Positions 34,558 through 41,629 of a stretch of 43,537 bases of DNA are shown piece by piece. The stretch is taken from the NCBI RefSeq assembly GCF_020178975.1, contig NZ_JAHXBU010000014.1, positions 1 to 43,537 of the forward strand, written 5' to 3'. Positions within the stretch are counted from its first letter, which is position 1. Each line of letters begins with the position of its first letter. The position numbers and the translations under genes were made by a program. The notes below the pieces were generated by a model. It was given only the letters and a program-made list of their open reading frames with translations. It was not told where the DNA came from and searched no databases. The stretch is from Cesiribacter sp. SM1 (GTDB lineage Bacteria > Bacteroidota > Bacteroidia > Cytophagales > Cyclobacteriaceae).

Positions 34558-34643
34558 ATGCAATAATATTTAGGAGTTATATAACAACATATACAAGTAC
34601 AAGCTATTATCCAAATATCTCTCTAAATAAGTTTTTGATGGGT

Positions 34644-34683
34644 TTATTTCCTGGGGTGGTAAAGCTTGAGCTGCTCCAGCAGC
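34644..34683 (-). repeat. 40-bp duplicate of the recombinase 3' end, copy A
   Basis: 39 of 40 bases match 34893-34932, which encode the last 13 codons of the recombinase (LLEQLKLYHPRK and stop). The only difference is G for C at 34668. It lies immediately 3' of the 59-codon gene at 34688-34867. Confidence 0.95.
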
Positions 34684-34687
34684 CTGT

Positions 34688-34867
34688 TTAAGGCTTTTCT
34701 TTGATCGCCTGTATGCGATCGGTATAAACTGTTAGTACCTGTGGCTTTTCAAGCTCGGGAAGCTCTTTTTTGACTGCTTCGACCTCTTGAGCAGTGAGTT
34801 TGCGGCTGTTGCCAGTGGTATCGTTATGAATGGCCCAGCAGTTTACATATTTTTTAATGTAGTACAT
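34688..34867 (-). CDS. Small protein, 59 residues, between duplicated recombinase ends
   Basis: The ATG at 34867 begins MYYIKKYVNCWAIHNDTTGN, followed by SRKLTAQEVEAVKKELPELE and a tail ending RIQAIKEKP. It has clear protein composition and no stop over 59 codons. N-terminal aromatic strands are followed by a helix starting TAQEVEAV, as in small Bacteroidota accessory proteins. No family recognised. It starts 25 bases after the recombinase stop codon, in the same direction. Confidence 0.6.
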   Translation of the reverse strand: MYYIKKYVNCWAIHNDTTGNSRKLTAQEVEAVKKELPELEKPQVLTVYTDRIQAIKEKP

Positions 34868-34892
34868 CTGTGAAGGATTTAGTGGTGAGTTG

Positions 34893-34932
34893 TTATTTCC
34901 TGGGGTGGTAAAGCTTCAGCTGCTCCAGCAGC
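34893..34932 (-). repeat. 40-bp duplicate of the recombinase 3' end, copy B
   Basis: The original copy within the recombinase gene. See 34644-34683 for the second copy, 249 bases away in the same orientation. Confidence 0.95.
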
Positions 34933-35723
34933 TCTTCTGTGTTGGTCTGCAGGTAGCGTTCCGTTGATGATACAAAGCGGTGGCCAGCCTTTTGCTGCAC
35001 CTGGCGAAGGCCTTCTGTTTTCAACCAATGGGCAATGCGGCTCTGCCGCAACTGATCCCCATTTTTTACCCTTTGATTTAGCTCCCGAAGCTCTTTGTAT
35101 AGCTTGTGCAGGCGCTGGCTTAAGTTTCTGCTGCCTTTCCTAAGGCCTTCTAGTAGGTTTTCTTCTCCCTTTTGTTTCTCCAGTAACTGCTGCAGGTCGA
35201 GGATCTGAACGGCTTCCATGGCTAAATTCCTGCTCTTGTTTTTGCCGGTGGCCGGGATATGCAACAGGGCTTTTCTTAGCTGTACATCTTGCAGCTTTAG
35301 GGCCTGCAGTTCTGCTGTACGTGTGGCCTGGTAGATGATCAGGCCCAGGATTACCCGGTTCTGCAGCTCACCCTGGTAGGCTGTAAAAAGCTCGTCCAGC
35401 TCTTTTTGCTCCAAAAGGCTGTGCGGTAAAAGCTTCTGCTGTTTTACATTTAGACCCAAGACCGGATTGTGTGCTGCCTTACCTTCTTTGATCAAAAAGC
35501 TATAATAATGGCGAAGGCTGGTAAGGTGGTGCTGCAGGCTTTTGCTGCTGAGGCTTCGCTTTTTCAGCTCTTCCAGGTAATGCAATAGGTCGGCATATTG
35601 CAGGGCTGAGGCTTCTATTTTCCATTGCTCCAGCCATGCGCTGAACTCCTTTACTGACTGGCTGTAACGGTAGATACTGCCGGGGGCATAGCCCAGCTGC
35701 TCAAGGTATTCTTCATAGTTCAT
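34893..35723 (-). CDS. Tyrosine recombinase, second of a tandem pair
   Basis: 276 residues. The N-terminal SAM-like core-binding domain contains YEEYLEQLGYAPGSIYRYSQ and HHLTSLRHYYSFLIKEGKAA. In the catalytic domain Arg I is in YQATRTAELQAL, Lys in HIPATGKNKSRNL, then a helical insert. Box II reads GDQLRQSRIAHWL, where the usual HxxR His is replaced (D-Q-L-R), followed by QQKAGH and Tyr in STERYLQTNTE. The missing first His suggests altered or weak catalysis, so it may act as a partner to the first recombinase. The gene overlaps the first recombinase by 11 bases, implying a heteromeric pair as in XerC/XerD-like tandem integrases. Confidence 0.85.
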   Translation of the reverse strand: MNYEEYLEQLGYAPGSIYRYSQSVKEFSAWLEQWKIEASALQYADLLHYLEELKKRSLSSKSLQHHLTSLRHYYSFLIKEGKAAHNPVLGLNVKQQKLLPHSLLEQKELDELFTAYQGELQNRVILGLIIYQATRTAELQALKLQDVQLRKALLHIPATGKNKSRNLAMEAVQILDLQQLLEKQKGEENLLEGLRKGSRNLSQRLHKLYKELRELNQRVKNGDQLRQSRIAHWLKTEGLRQVQQKAGHRFVSSTERYLQTNTEELLEQLKLYHPRK

Positions 35724-36609
35724 TGATGATGTGGGTGTAAATTTGAGTTGATTCCAGGCTGCTGTGCCCTAAAAAGCGGCTGATATTCTCCAGCTTCATT
35801 CCTGCCTGTAAAAGGTGTGTTGCAATGGAGTGCCGCAAGGTGTGCAGGCCTATGCCTTCCGCTGGTATCTTAGCGGCATCCAGCAGGCTCTGCAGCTTAT
35901 AGATCATCCCGCCACCGCCCAAGGCTTTACCGGCATAGGTCAGCAAAAGGGCATTGGTAGGCGCTTTAAGCAGCAGCGGCCTGCTTAACTCCAGATACTG
36001 CTGCAGATCCTCTGCTACACCTGGGCTCAAGGGCACGTAGCGTTGCTTGTTGCCTTTGGCTTTCCTGACGTAGAGCTGCCGGGCCTGCAGCCTTGCATCC
36101 TCTACCCGAAGGGCTGCAGCTTCGCTTCTTCTTAATCCGCACCCGTACAAGATGCTTAGCAGTGCCCTGTCCCGTAGTCCTATGGATGTGGCACTGCAGG
36201 CCCCGTAAAGCTTTTCTATCTGTGCCTGGCTCAACACCTTCGGCAGTGGCTCTGATGCTCTGAACATTGGTAGGCGCCAGCTGATGGTCTCGGTTCCAGT
36301 TTCCTGTAGGTATCGGCTTAACAGGTTCAGGGCCTGTACATGTTTGTTGAGGTGGGCAGGGCTTAAAGCTGATCCGCTGCGCTGGTGGCAGCGCTCCTGC
36401 TGCAGATACTGCAGATAATCTTCCAGCTCCTGGCTGCTCACCAGTTTTATCTGCGGCAGCTGCTTTTCTTCCAGGTAGTTTAAGAACTCCCGTACATGCA
36501 GGGGAAGGTTATAGCAGCTCTGCTTGCTGTAGCCCAGCAGCTGAAGCCAGCGGCTAAACTGTTGCTCTAGTTCTTTGTAGTGGTGGTTTTGGAGAGGCAG
36601 GTTTTTCAT
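35713..36609 (-). CDS. Tyrosine recombinase, first of a tandem pair
   Basis: 298 residues with an N-terminal core-binding domain (HYKELEQQFSRWLQLLGYSK, LNKHVQALNLLSRYLQETG). The catalytic domain is complete: Arg in LYGCGLRRSEAAAL, Lys in YVRKAKGNKQRYVPLS, HTLRHSIATHLL (HxxR), FLGHSS and Tyr in STQIYTHI. This is the XerC/D-like integrase arrangement. It probably performs integration, excision or cassette recombination for the element, together with the degenerate partner encoded next. A palindrome-rich segment precedes its start (36640-36738). Confidence 0.9.
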   Translation of the reverse strand: MKNLPLQNHHYKELEQQFSRWLQLLGYSKQSCYNLPLHVREFLNYLEEKQLPQIKLVSSQELEDYLQYLQQERCHQRSGSALSPAHLNKHVQALNLLSRYLQETGTETISWRLPMFRASEPLPKVLSQAQIEKLYGACSATSIGLRDRALLSILYGCGLRRSEAAALRVEDARLQARQLYVRKAKGNKQRYVPLSPGVAEDLQQYLELSRPLLLKAPTNALLLTYAGKALGGGGMIYKLQSLLDAAKIPAEGIGLHTLRHSIATHLLQAGMKLENISRFLGHSSLESTQIYTHIINEL

Positions 36610-36639
36610 GGTGAGGAAGGGTAAAAAGTTTTTCCCTCT

Positions 36640-36738
36640 GTTACACTTTTTCGGGTCGTGGGTCGCCAGGGGTAAAAGCGGGCAAAAAGTGGGTTTAGAG
36701 AGAACAGAGGGCTTTTCTGGTGACCCAGCTGGCGACCC
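36640..36738. other. Nested inverted repeats between recombinase and primase genes
   Basis: GGGTCGCCAG (36660-36669) and its exact complement CTGGCGACCC (36729-36738) are separated by 59 bases. CACTTTTT (36644-36651) and AAAAAGTG (36684-36691) form a second, overlapping pair. Additional GGGTCG and TGACCC/CGACCC half-sites occur beside the arms. The arrangement would suit a recombinase binding or attachment site, or regulation of the recombinase pair. Confidence 0.6.
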
Positions 36739-36752
36739 AAAGGCTTGGGCAG

Positions 36753-39308
36753 CTAGAGTTTTTCAAGCTGGTTTTCAATGTGCTGTTTGATCTGTGCCTT
36801 TAGGGCTTCCAGGCTATCCCAGTAGCTGATGCGGTAGCGGTAGCCCCTGTTGCCGTAACCCCCGGACAGTTGGATGTATTCCAGCTGCATGAGGTCGTAA
36901 AGGAAGCGCTGCAGCTGGGTCTTGCTGATGTGTAGCGCCTGCCTTACTTCCCTTTGGCTAAACTCCTGGTCTCTGTCTCTGAGGTAGCTTTTCAGCTGCT
37001 CGAAGAACTGTCGAAGCGGTCCGTTCAGCTCGTCCACTTTTAAAAGAATGGTGTCGAACATCAGGTGTGCAGCCTGCAGCAAGTCTTCTTTCTGGGCTAC
37101 TAATCTGCCTTGCTTGTCCTTCTGGCGCTGATACTGATGCAGCAGGGTAAGCTGTTGCACATAGCTTTGGTACAGTTCATTTAACCTGCGCTGTTTATGC
37201 GCCGCTTCCGGCAACTGCAGTTTCGTTGCGTAGGGGTTTAGAACCGGAAGCGGCTTAACCAAGCCCAAAGCCACTTCTAGCAGCTGCCGTGCCTGTTCTT
37301 CTTCCCTGGCATCGATAAGGCCTGCAGCCTTTTTGTTCTGGTAGTCGATAATCTTCCTGGTCTGCTCTCTTGATTCATCCACGGCCACTAAAAAGCAGCG
37401 GCTTAGGTTGTCTTCATAGATCTCGCCTTTGGTGGTGCAGGCAAGTGAGGCAATAGGGCCATAAACGGTTCTGGTTTGGGCGCTGATGTTTCCCTGCTCG
37501 TCTTTTACTGAGGTGCTTGAGCTGATCTGGCCCCGGCTCTGCAGCTCCCTAAAGGCCAGCAGCGCTTCTTCCTTTAGCCCGTCCAGGTCTTCCAGGCAGA
37601 TCAGTTTGTTCTGCAACTCGTAGCTGCCCCAGTTATACAAGCTGCTTTCGGTGATGCGGGTAAAGTGTTTTCTATCTTCTTCTGCAATAAAGCTGCTTAG
37701 CTTGCTTAACAGGTGTGTTTTTCCTGATCCGCTGGAACCCTGCAAAAGGGCATGCAGCGGTTTATCTGTTTTGTACGACAAGGCAACAGGAAGCAAAAAC
37801 AAGCGGGTGCGCTCTTCACCTACTACGCCCGCTTTACCAATCAGCTGGTTTAGTTCTTTTAGCAGCTGGGGCTTTTGCAGCAGCTCCAGCCCCTTTTGCA
37901 TAATGGCTGATGAGGCGGCAGGGCTGCTGGTCTTGTGCTTTGGCTTTTCTATCTGCTCCCTGCGGTGTTCTTCCAGCAGGTCGGTCAGCTCTTCCAGGCC
38001 CTGCTGCAGCAGATGAACAGGCAGATCTAGCTTTTCGGCAGCTTCCCTGGCTGCTCTTACTACCTGCTTTTCTTCGAACAGATCCGGCTTGCTTCTGTAC
38101 TTCCTGTTGCTACTCAAGCACTCAATCGCAAGGCTTACTTTCAGGCTTTCCAGCCCCTGGGGAAGGCTGCCGCTGATGCGGTAAAGGGCTACCGATGTAG
38201 CATAGTAAAGGCCCCAGCGGTCAGCTTGTAGGGGTGATTCTTTAGCCGGTGTATTAGGTTGCTGCGGTGCCAACTGCGGCTGCGGTAACTGCTCCTGTTC
38301 TTTTTCCGATGAAAGAAAAAATCCTGTCCGGCTTTCCAGCAGATGCTGCAGTACTTCCGGGGCATGGGCTTCTAACAGGCTGTTTATATCCTCTCCCTCT
38401 GGGGTTTCTACCTGGCTGATCCTAAGGGAAGAAAAAAGCTGCTGTAGGGTCTGCTCATGCTTTTCTGCTGCTGCCCTGCCTGCTCCGTCTCCGTCTAAAA
38501 ACAGGATCACTTCCTGCAGCTGCTCCAGGCTCTTGATCGCTTCCAGGTGTTCGGCGCTTAAACCATTGGTGCCATAGAGTGCCAGTATGCTGTACCGGCT
38601 GCTGATGCTTTCGTTTTGCAGAAGGGTGGCTGCATCAATAACCGATTCAGTCAGGATTAAATGTGTAGTGTCGGCTTTGGGGTAGTTGGGGTAAAGGCCC
38701 TGACGATCTTTCAGGTAAAAGTGCCGACTTGTGCTGTTCTCCAGGATGCTGCGCCCGTAGAAGCTTACCGGCTGGCCTTCTTTGTCTTTCAGTGGGAACA
38801 CCAGGCAGTCTTTTAACTTCGGCTCCAGCTTACCAGCTGGCGCTGCATGCAACAGGCCTAGCTGCAGGGCACTTTTCTTCAGGGCTTCGTTCCAGCTGTC
38901 GGCCAGCTTCTCACCGGCAAAACCTATTTCTAACTTCTGCCAGTCAAGATTCCTGCCTGCGGCATATTCCCTGGCTCGTTTGCTGGCTGCCATACTCTTC
39001 TGCACCCCCTGCCAGAACCGGAGCAGCACGGCCCTGCGCGGCAGATCTTCTTTCTCCGGAGTAGCGAGGACGAGATTCGAACCTGATCCGGTTAGCTCCT
39101 TGGCCTTTAGGATCGCGGCATGCTTGGAGCTTTTTTCTTTCAACTGAATAAAATCTATCACGTCGCCCGTTCCGGCCTGGCAGTTGGCGCTAAAGCAGCA
39201 AAAGGTGTTCGTCTTGGCATACACCTGCAGGCTTGGCGTCTTATCTGCATGGAAGGGGCAGCACAACCTGCCGTTCCTGTCGGCCTTCAGTCCGTAATGC
39301 GCCAGCAC
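36753..39308 (-). CDS. CHC2/Toprim primase with P-loop helicase-like domain
   Basis: About 851 residues. A CHC2 zinc finger lies at the N-terminus (LCCPFHADKTPSLQVY, CFSANCQAGTGDVIDF). A Toprim domain follows near 215-300 (LILTESVIDAATLL, VILFLDGDGAGRAAA), then a helical linker. A P-loop ATPase begins near residue 530 (LLQGSSGSGKTHLLSKL, Walker B LICLEDLDG). The C-terminal winged helix is SQREVRQALHISKTQLQRFL. It resembles mobile-element primase-helicases that start replication of excised circles or plasmids. The start is GTG at 39308 by default. The frame extends upstream through KQQLSIDQV to an ATA at 39333-39335 where an ATG would be expected, so the natural start may have been lost or be non-standard. 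The promoter is shared divergently with the XRE gene at 39504. Confidence 0.85.
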   Translation of the reverse strand: MLAHYGLKADRNGRLCCPFHADKTPSLQVYAKTNTFCCFSANCQAGTGDVIDFIQLKEKSSKHAAILKAKELTGSGSNLVLATPEKEDLPRRAVLLRFWQGVQKSMAASKRAREYAAGRNLDWQKLEIGFAGEKLADSWNEALKKSALQLGLLHAAPAGKLEPKLKDCLVFPLKDKEGQPVSFYGRSILENSTSRHFYLKDRQGLYPNYPKADTTHLILTESVIDAATLLQNESISSRYSILALYGTNGLSAEHLEAIKSLEQLQEVILFLDGDGAGRAAAEKHEQTLQQLFSSLRISQVETPEGEDINSLLEAHAPEVLQHLLESRTGFFLSSEKEQEQLPQPQLAPQQPNTPAKESPLQADRWGLYYATSVALYRISGSLPQGLESLKVSLAIECLSSNRKYRSKPDLFEEKQVVRAAREAAEKLDLPVHLLQQGLEELTDLLEEHRREQIEKPKHKTSSPAASSAIMQKGLELLQKPQLLKELNQLIGKAGVVGEERTRLFLLPVALSYKTDKPLHALLQGSSGSGKTHLLSKLSSFIAEEDRKHFTRITESSLYNWGSYELQNKLICLEDLDGLKEEALLAFRELQSRGQISSSTSVKDEQGNISAQTRTVYGPIASLACTTKGEIYEDNLSRCFLVAVDESREQTRKIIDYQNKKAAGLIDAREEEQARQLLEVALGLVKPLPVLNPYATKLQLPEAAHKQRRLNELYQSYVQQLTLLHQYQRQKDKQGRLVAQKEDLLQAAHLMFDTILLKVDELNGPLRQFFEQLKSYLRDRDQEFSQREVRQALHISKTQLQRFLYDLMQLEYIQLSGGYGNRGYRYRISYWDSLEALKAQIKQHIENQLEKL

Positions 39309-39427
39309 CTGGTCGATGCTTAACTGCTGCTTTATGTGGTGGATTTACATTGAAGAAAAAAAGTTTTCTATACCTTTATGCTCCAAAGGTAGCAAATAGG
39401 TAATAAAACAAAAGAATTATAAGCTGA

Positions 39428-39478
39428 TATTTTTGCTTTAGATGCAGTATATTTGTTGATATAGCAGCGTATATACTG
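39428..39478 (+). promoter_or_regulatory. Promoter/operator region of the XRE regulator
   Basis: TATTTTTG (39428-39435) and TATATTTG (39448-39455) both match the Bacteroidota -7 element TAnnTTTG, 20 bases apart. CAGTATA (39445-39451) and TATACTG (39472-39478) form an inverted repeat that covers the second one, with a GTATATAC palindrome at 39469-39476. This fits autorepression by the XRE protein starting at 39504, and possibly control of the divergent primase. Confidence 0.5.
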
Positions 39479-39503
39479 ACAACAGCACCTAATTCTTACC
39501 TTT

Positions 39504-39842
39504 ATGACCTTAGGAGAAAAAATCAAGTACGTTCGCCAGCAGAAAAAAATATCCCAGGCAGAACTGGCCAAGGCTGCTGACGTACACCAGAAAAATATAT
39601 CCAAGTATGAAAACGATGGGGTAATTCCCTCTGCCTTAGTTCTTGGAGAGGTTGCCAAAGCACTGGGGGTTACTACTGATTATCTGCTGGGCAATGAGCA
39701 GGATGATATCATCAGGGATAAAATCCTGTTGAAGCACTTCAAGGAAGTCGATAATATGCCCGAGAACCTTAAAGGTGCTATCATGCTTGTGATTGAAGCT
39801 TATGTGCAGAACTTTAAAGCCAAGCAAGCCTTTGCTTCTTAA
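39504..39842 (+). CDS. XRE-family (Cro/C1-type) regulator
   Basis: 112 residues. The HTH covers the first 60 (KIKYVRQQKKISQAELAKAA, VHQKNISKYENDGVIPSAL), followed by ALGVTTDYLLGNE and a C-terminal helical dimerisation part. Phage-repressor-like architecture. It precedes a toxin-antitoxin pair by 11 bases and faces the primase gene, so it probably regulates the mobile element and perhaps the toxin-antitoxin operon. Confidence 0.88.
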   Translation: MTLGEKIKYVRQQKKISQAELAKAADVHQKNISKYENDGVIPSALVLGEVAKALGVTTDYLLGNEQDDIIRDKILLKHFKEVDNMPENLKGAIMLVIEAYVQNFKAKQAFAS

Positions 39843-39853
39843 CTGCTTACGCT

Positions 39854-40060
39854 ATGAAACACATCTCTTTGTCCGTACCCGATAATAAATATCAGTTCTT
39901 TCTGGAGCTGGTCCAGAGCCTGGACTTTGTCAAGCTAGAAGAAGTAGACATTCCCGAAGAACATAAGGCCCTGGTAAGAAAAAGAATAGAGGCTTCCTCT
40001 AAAGATCCCCGCCAGTTGCTGGATTGGGATCAGGTGCAAGATAGCTTTAAGCTCGACTAA
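39854..40060 (+). CDS. RelB/ParD-like antitoxin
   Basis: 68 residues: a short beta strand (KHISLSVPDNKYQFFLELVQ), a helix, and an acidic C-terminal extension (SKDPRQLLDWDQVQDSFKLD). Such proteins accompany RelE/ParE toxins in Bacteroidota. The DWDQV tail should wrap around the toxin. Its stop codon overlaps the toxin start by one base, a typical coupling. Confidence 0.75.
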   Translation: MKHISLSVPDNKYQFFLELVQSLDFVKLEEVDIPEEHKALVRKRIEASSKDPRQLLDWDQVQDSFKLD

Positions 40061-40359
40061 TGGCCTACAAAATTAAGATCGAAGCCGATGCCCTGCAGGA
40101 TATCCAGCAGGGCATCGATTATTATAATGAGCTTCAGCCGGGATTGGGAAGAAAGTTTCTCGCTGATGTTAAAGCCTCTTTCAAGTCCCTAAAGCTCAAT
40201 CCTTTCTTTCAGGTGCGTTACGACGAGGTTCGATGCCTGCCCCTGAAAAAGGACCCCTTCATGATTCACTTCACTATTGACCAGGCTAACCAGCTGGTGG
40301 TGGTACGTGCTGTCTTCAATACTTACCTGGACCCTGATAACTGGACTAAAAGAAAGTAA
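40060..40359 (+). CDS. RelE/ParE-superfamily toxin
   Basis: 99 residues with the RelE/ParE fold pattern: YKIKIEADALQDIQQGIDYY, LGRKFLADVKASFKSL, NPFFQVRYDEVRCLPLKKDP, FMIHFTIDQANQLVVVRAVF, NTYLDPDNW. It is either an mRNA interferase or gyrase poison; the family cannot be decided by sequence alone. The antitoxin is immediately upstream (shared base), and the XRE regulator is before that. The pair may stabilise the mobile segment. Confidence 0.85.
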   Translation: MAYKIKIEADALQDIQQGIDYYNELQPGLGRKFLADVKASFKSLKLNPFFQVRYDEVRCLPLKKDPFMIHFTIDQANQLVVVRAVFNTYLDPDNWTKRK

Positions 40360-41031
40360 GAGCCGGAACTGCTCCGATCTTTTCCATTGAAAGAAAAAAG
40401 CTCACTTCTAGCAGCAAAGCCAGATGTCTAAAGCGCCTGGGCAGCTTATCAAAAGCCCTCTGCTACCGTTTCTTCCTGCCACTGCCCCTTCTAAGGCTTT
40501 TGAAAAGATGACCGGGCTGCCAGGGGGTTTGGGGGGCGGCAGGCCCACCATTCAAATACAGCGGTAGAACTTCCGCTGGCCTTTCCTATATCAGAATACC
40601 GGTTGACTTTCCCCTTTAGCGGCCCCTGCTATCCAGCTGATGTATCTTTCGACTGGCGGCGGTTCTGGCTCGCCGTTGCGAGCGCCACAACGGGCCAGCC
40701 AGGAGTAGCCCTGACGTCAGGAAGGGCGGCTGGCTGTAAGGGCTTACCTATAAAAAAATAAACACTTCAAGTTCGCCCGTAGTGGCCCGCAGGCGAGCAA
40801 TAACACGGGCTGTGGTTTTGTTTTTTGCCCAGCTGCCGCAGGCATTAATTAACTCAAAAAACAAAAGTAGAACAGCCATGACGAGGAGCGGCTGACAAGC
40901 AAACGGAAGCTAAAGCAAGGTGGAGCCCCATTTTTTTAAATTTTCCAAAAATAAACTCTCCTAAAAAATTGGAACGACCTTGCTTTTGCTGGAGTGCAGC
41001 CTTGGCAACGCACCACAGGCATACCGCTGAA
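40360..41031. other. Hairpin-rich non-coding region
   Basis: No gene supported over 670 bases. Structures seen are CAGCGG/CCGCTG (40559-40578), GCTCGC-CGTT-GCGAGC (40668-40683), the palindrome CCTGACGTCAGG (40710-40721), GCCCGT/ACGGGC (40775-40810), and a 12-bp inverted repeat TTTTGTTTTTTG / CAAAAAACAAAA (40816-40827 and 40855-40866). A G-rich run GGGGGTTTGGGGGGCGGC is at 40533-40550. Such clustering suits an origin of transfer or replication, or a structured RNA, but none is proven. Confidence 0.5.
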
Positions 41032-41150
41032 CCTCTATCACGACCCAAGGAAGGTTTGGCACTGAGGAACGAAGGGCTACTGTCTTTTTGGGCTGGCTCT
41101 TAATGGACTGGAAGGAAAAAGCCCCTACTGCTCGGGGCGGTAAGGGCTTT
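41032..41150 (-). repeat. Conserved 3' element, copy 3 (contains a terminator)
   Basis: 119 bp. The terminator half is nearly identical to copies 1 and 2: AAGCCCTTAC / GTAGGGGCTT with loop CGCCCCGAGCA, followed by TTTTTCCTTCC on the minus strand. The middle diverges and the distal hairpin arm CTATCAC is lost, although CCTCTATCACG is conserved. It lies 40 bases after the immunity gene that ends at 41190. Confidence 0.85.
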
Positions 41151-41189
41151 GTACATGATAATGAAGAATGGCAATGATTGCTCAAATGA

Positions 41190-41618
41190 TTACTCCTCTT
41201 CTACATAAACGTGTGCTTTAATTAATTCCAACAATTCTTCATTATCAGTCATTAGCACACCATTTAATATAGTTCCAGAAAATGCACCTAAGCAAAGGGT
41301 ATCTGTTTTATGTTTATAATTTATATAGCACTTTAACCTGACATCTACAGATTTTGTAGATAGACTGTGCATATTATCAACCTCCAACTCTTCGACTTCG
41401 TCAGCTAACTTTTTAAGAAAAGCTTGATCAGTTACTTTCTTTTTCTTTAAACCAATAAGATCATATCCAATACTGGTACAGGTAATTGGAACCATAACTG
41501 TAGCAAACTCCGGCCCATACAAAATAGTTGTACTTTCAACTTTATATGTGGTACAAGAGATAATAGCAACTACGAAGAGTCCACTAATGCTTTTCATTAA
41601 CAAAGCTAATTTCATCAT
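41190..41618 (-). CDS. Probable immunity lipoprotein for the RHS metallopeptidase tip
   Basis: 142 residues. The N-terminus MKSISGLFVVAIISCTTYKV (from an internal Met) is a lipoprotein signal with lipobox AIISC, placing the protein in the periplasmic face or outer membrane. The remainder is a small mixed domain with KVTDQAFLKKLADEVEELEV, a Cys (VRLKCYINYK) and an acidic end (HVYVEEE). Low-GC composition and position 11 bases after the RHS stop codon identify it as the cognate immunity protein. The lipoprotein signal implies that the toxin acts on, or enters through, the periplasm. Confidence 0.65.
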   Translation of the reverse strand: MMKLALLMKSISGLFVVAIISCTTYKVESTTILYGPEFATVMVPITCTSIGYDLIGLKKKKVTDQAFLKKLADEVEELEVDNMHSLSTKSVDVRLKCYINYKHKTDTLCLGAFSGTILNGVLMTDNEELLELIKAHVYVEEE

Positions 41619-41629
41619 TACCTTCTAAA

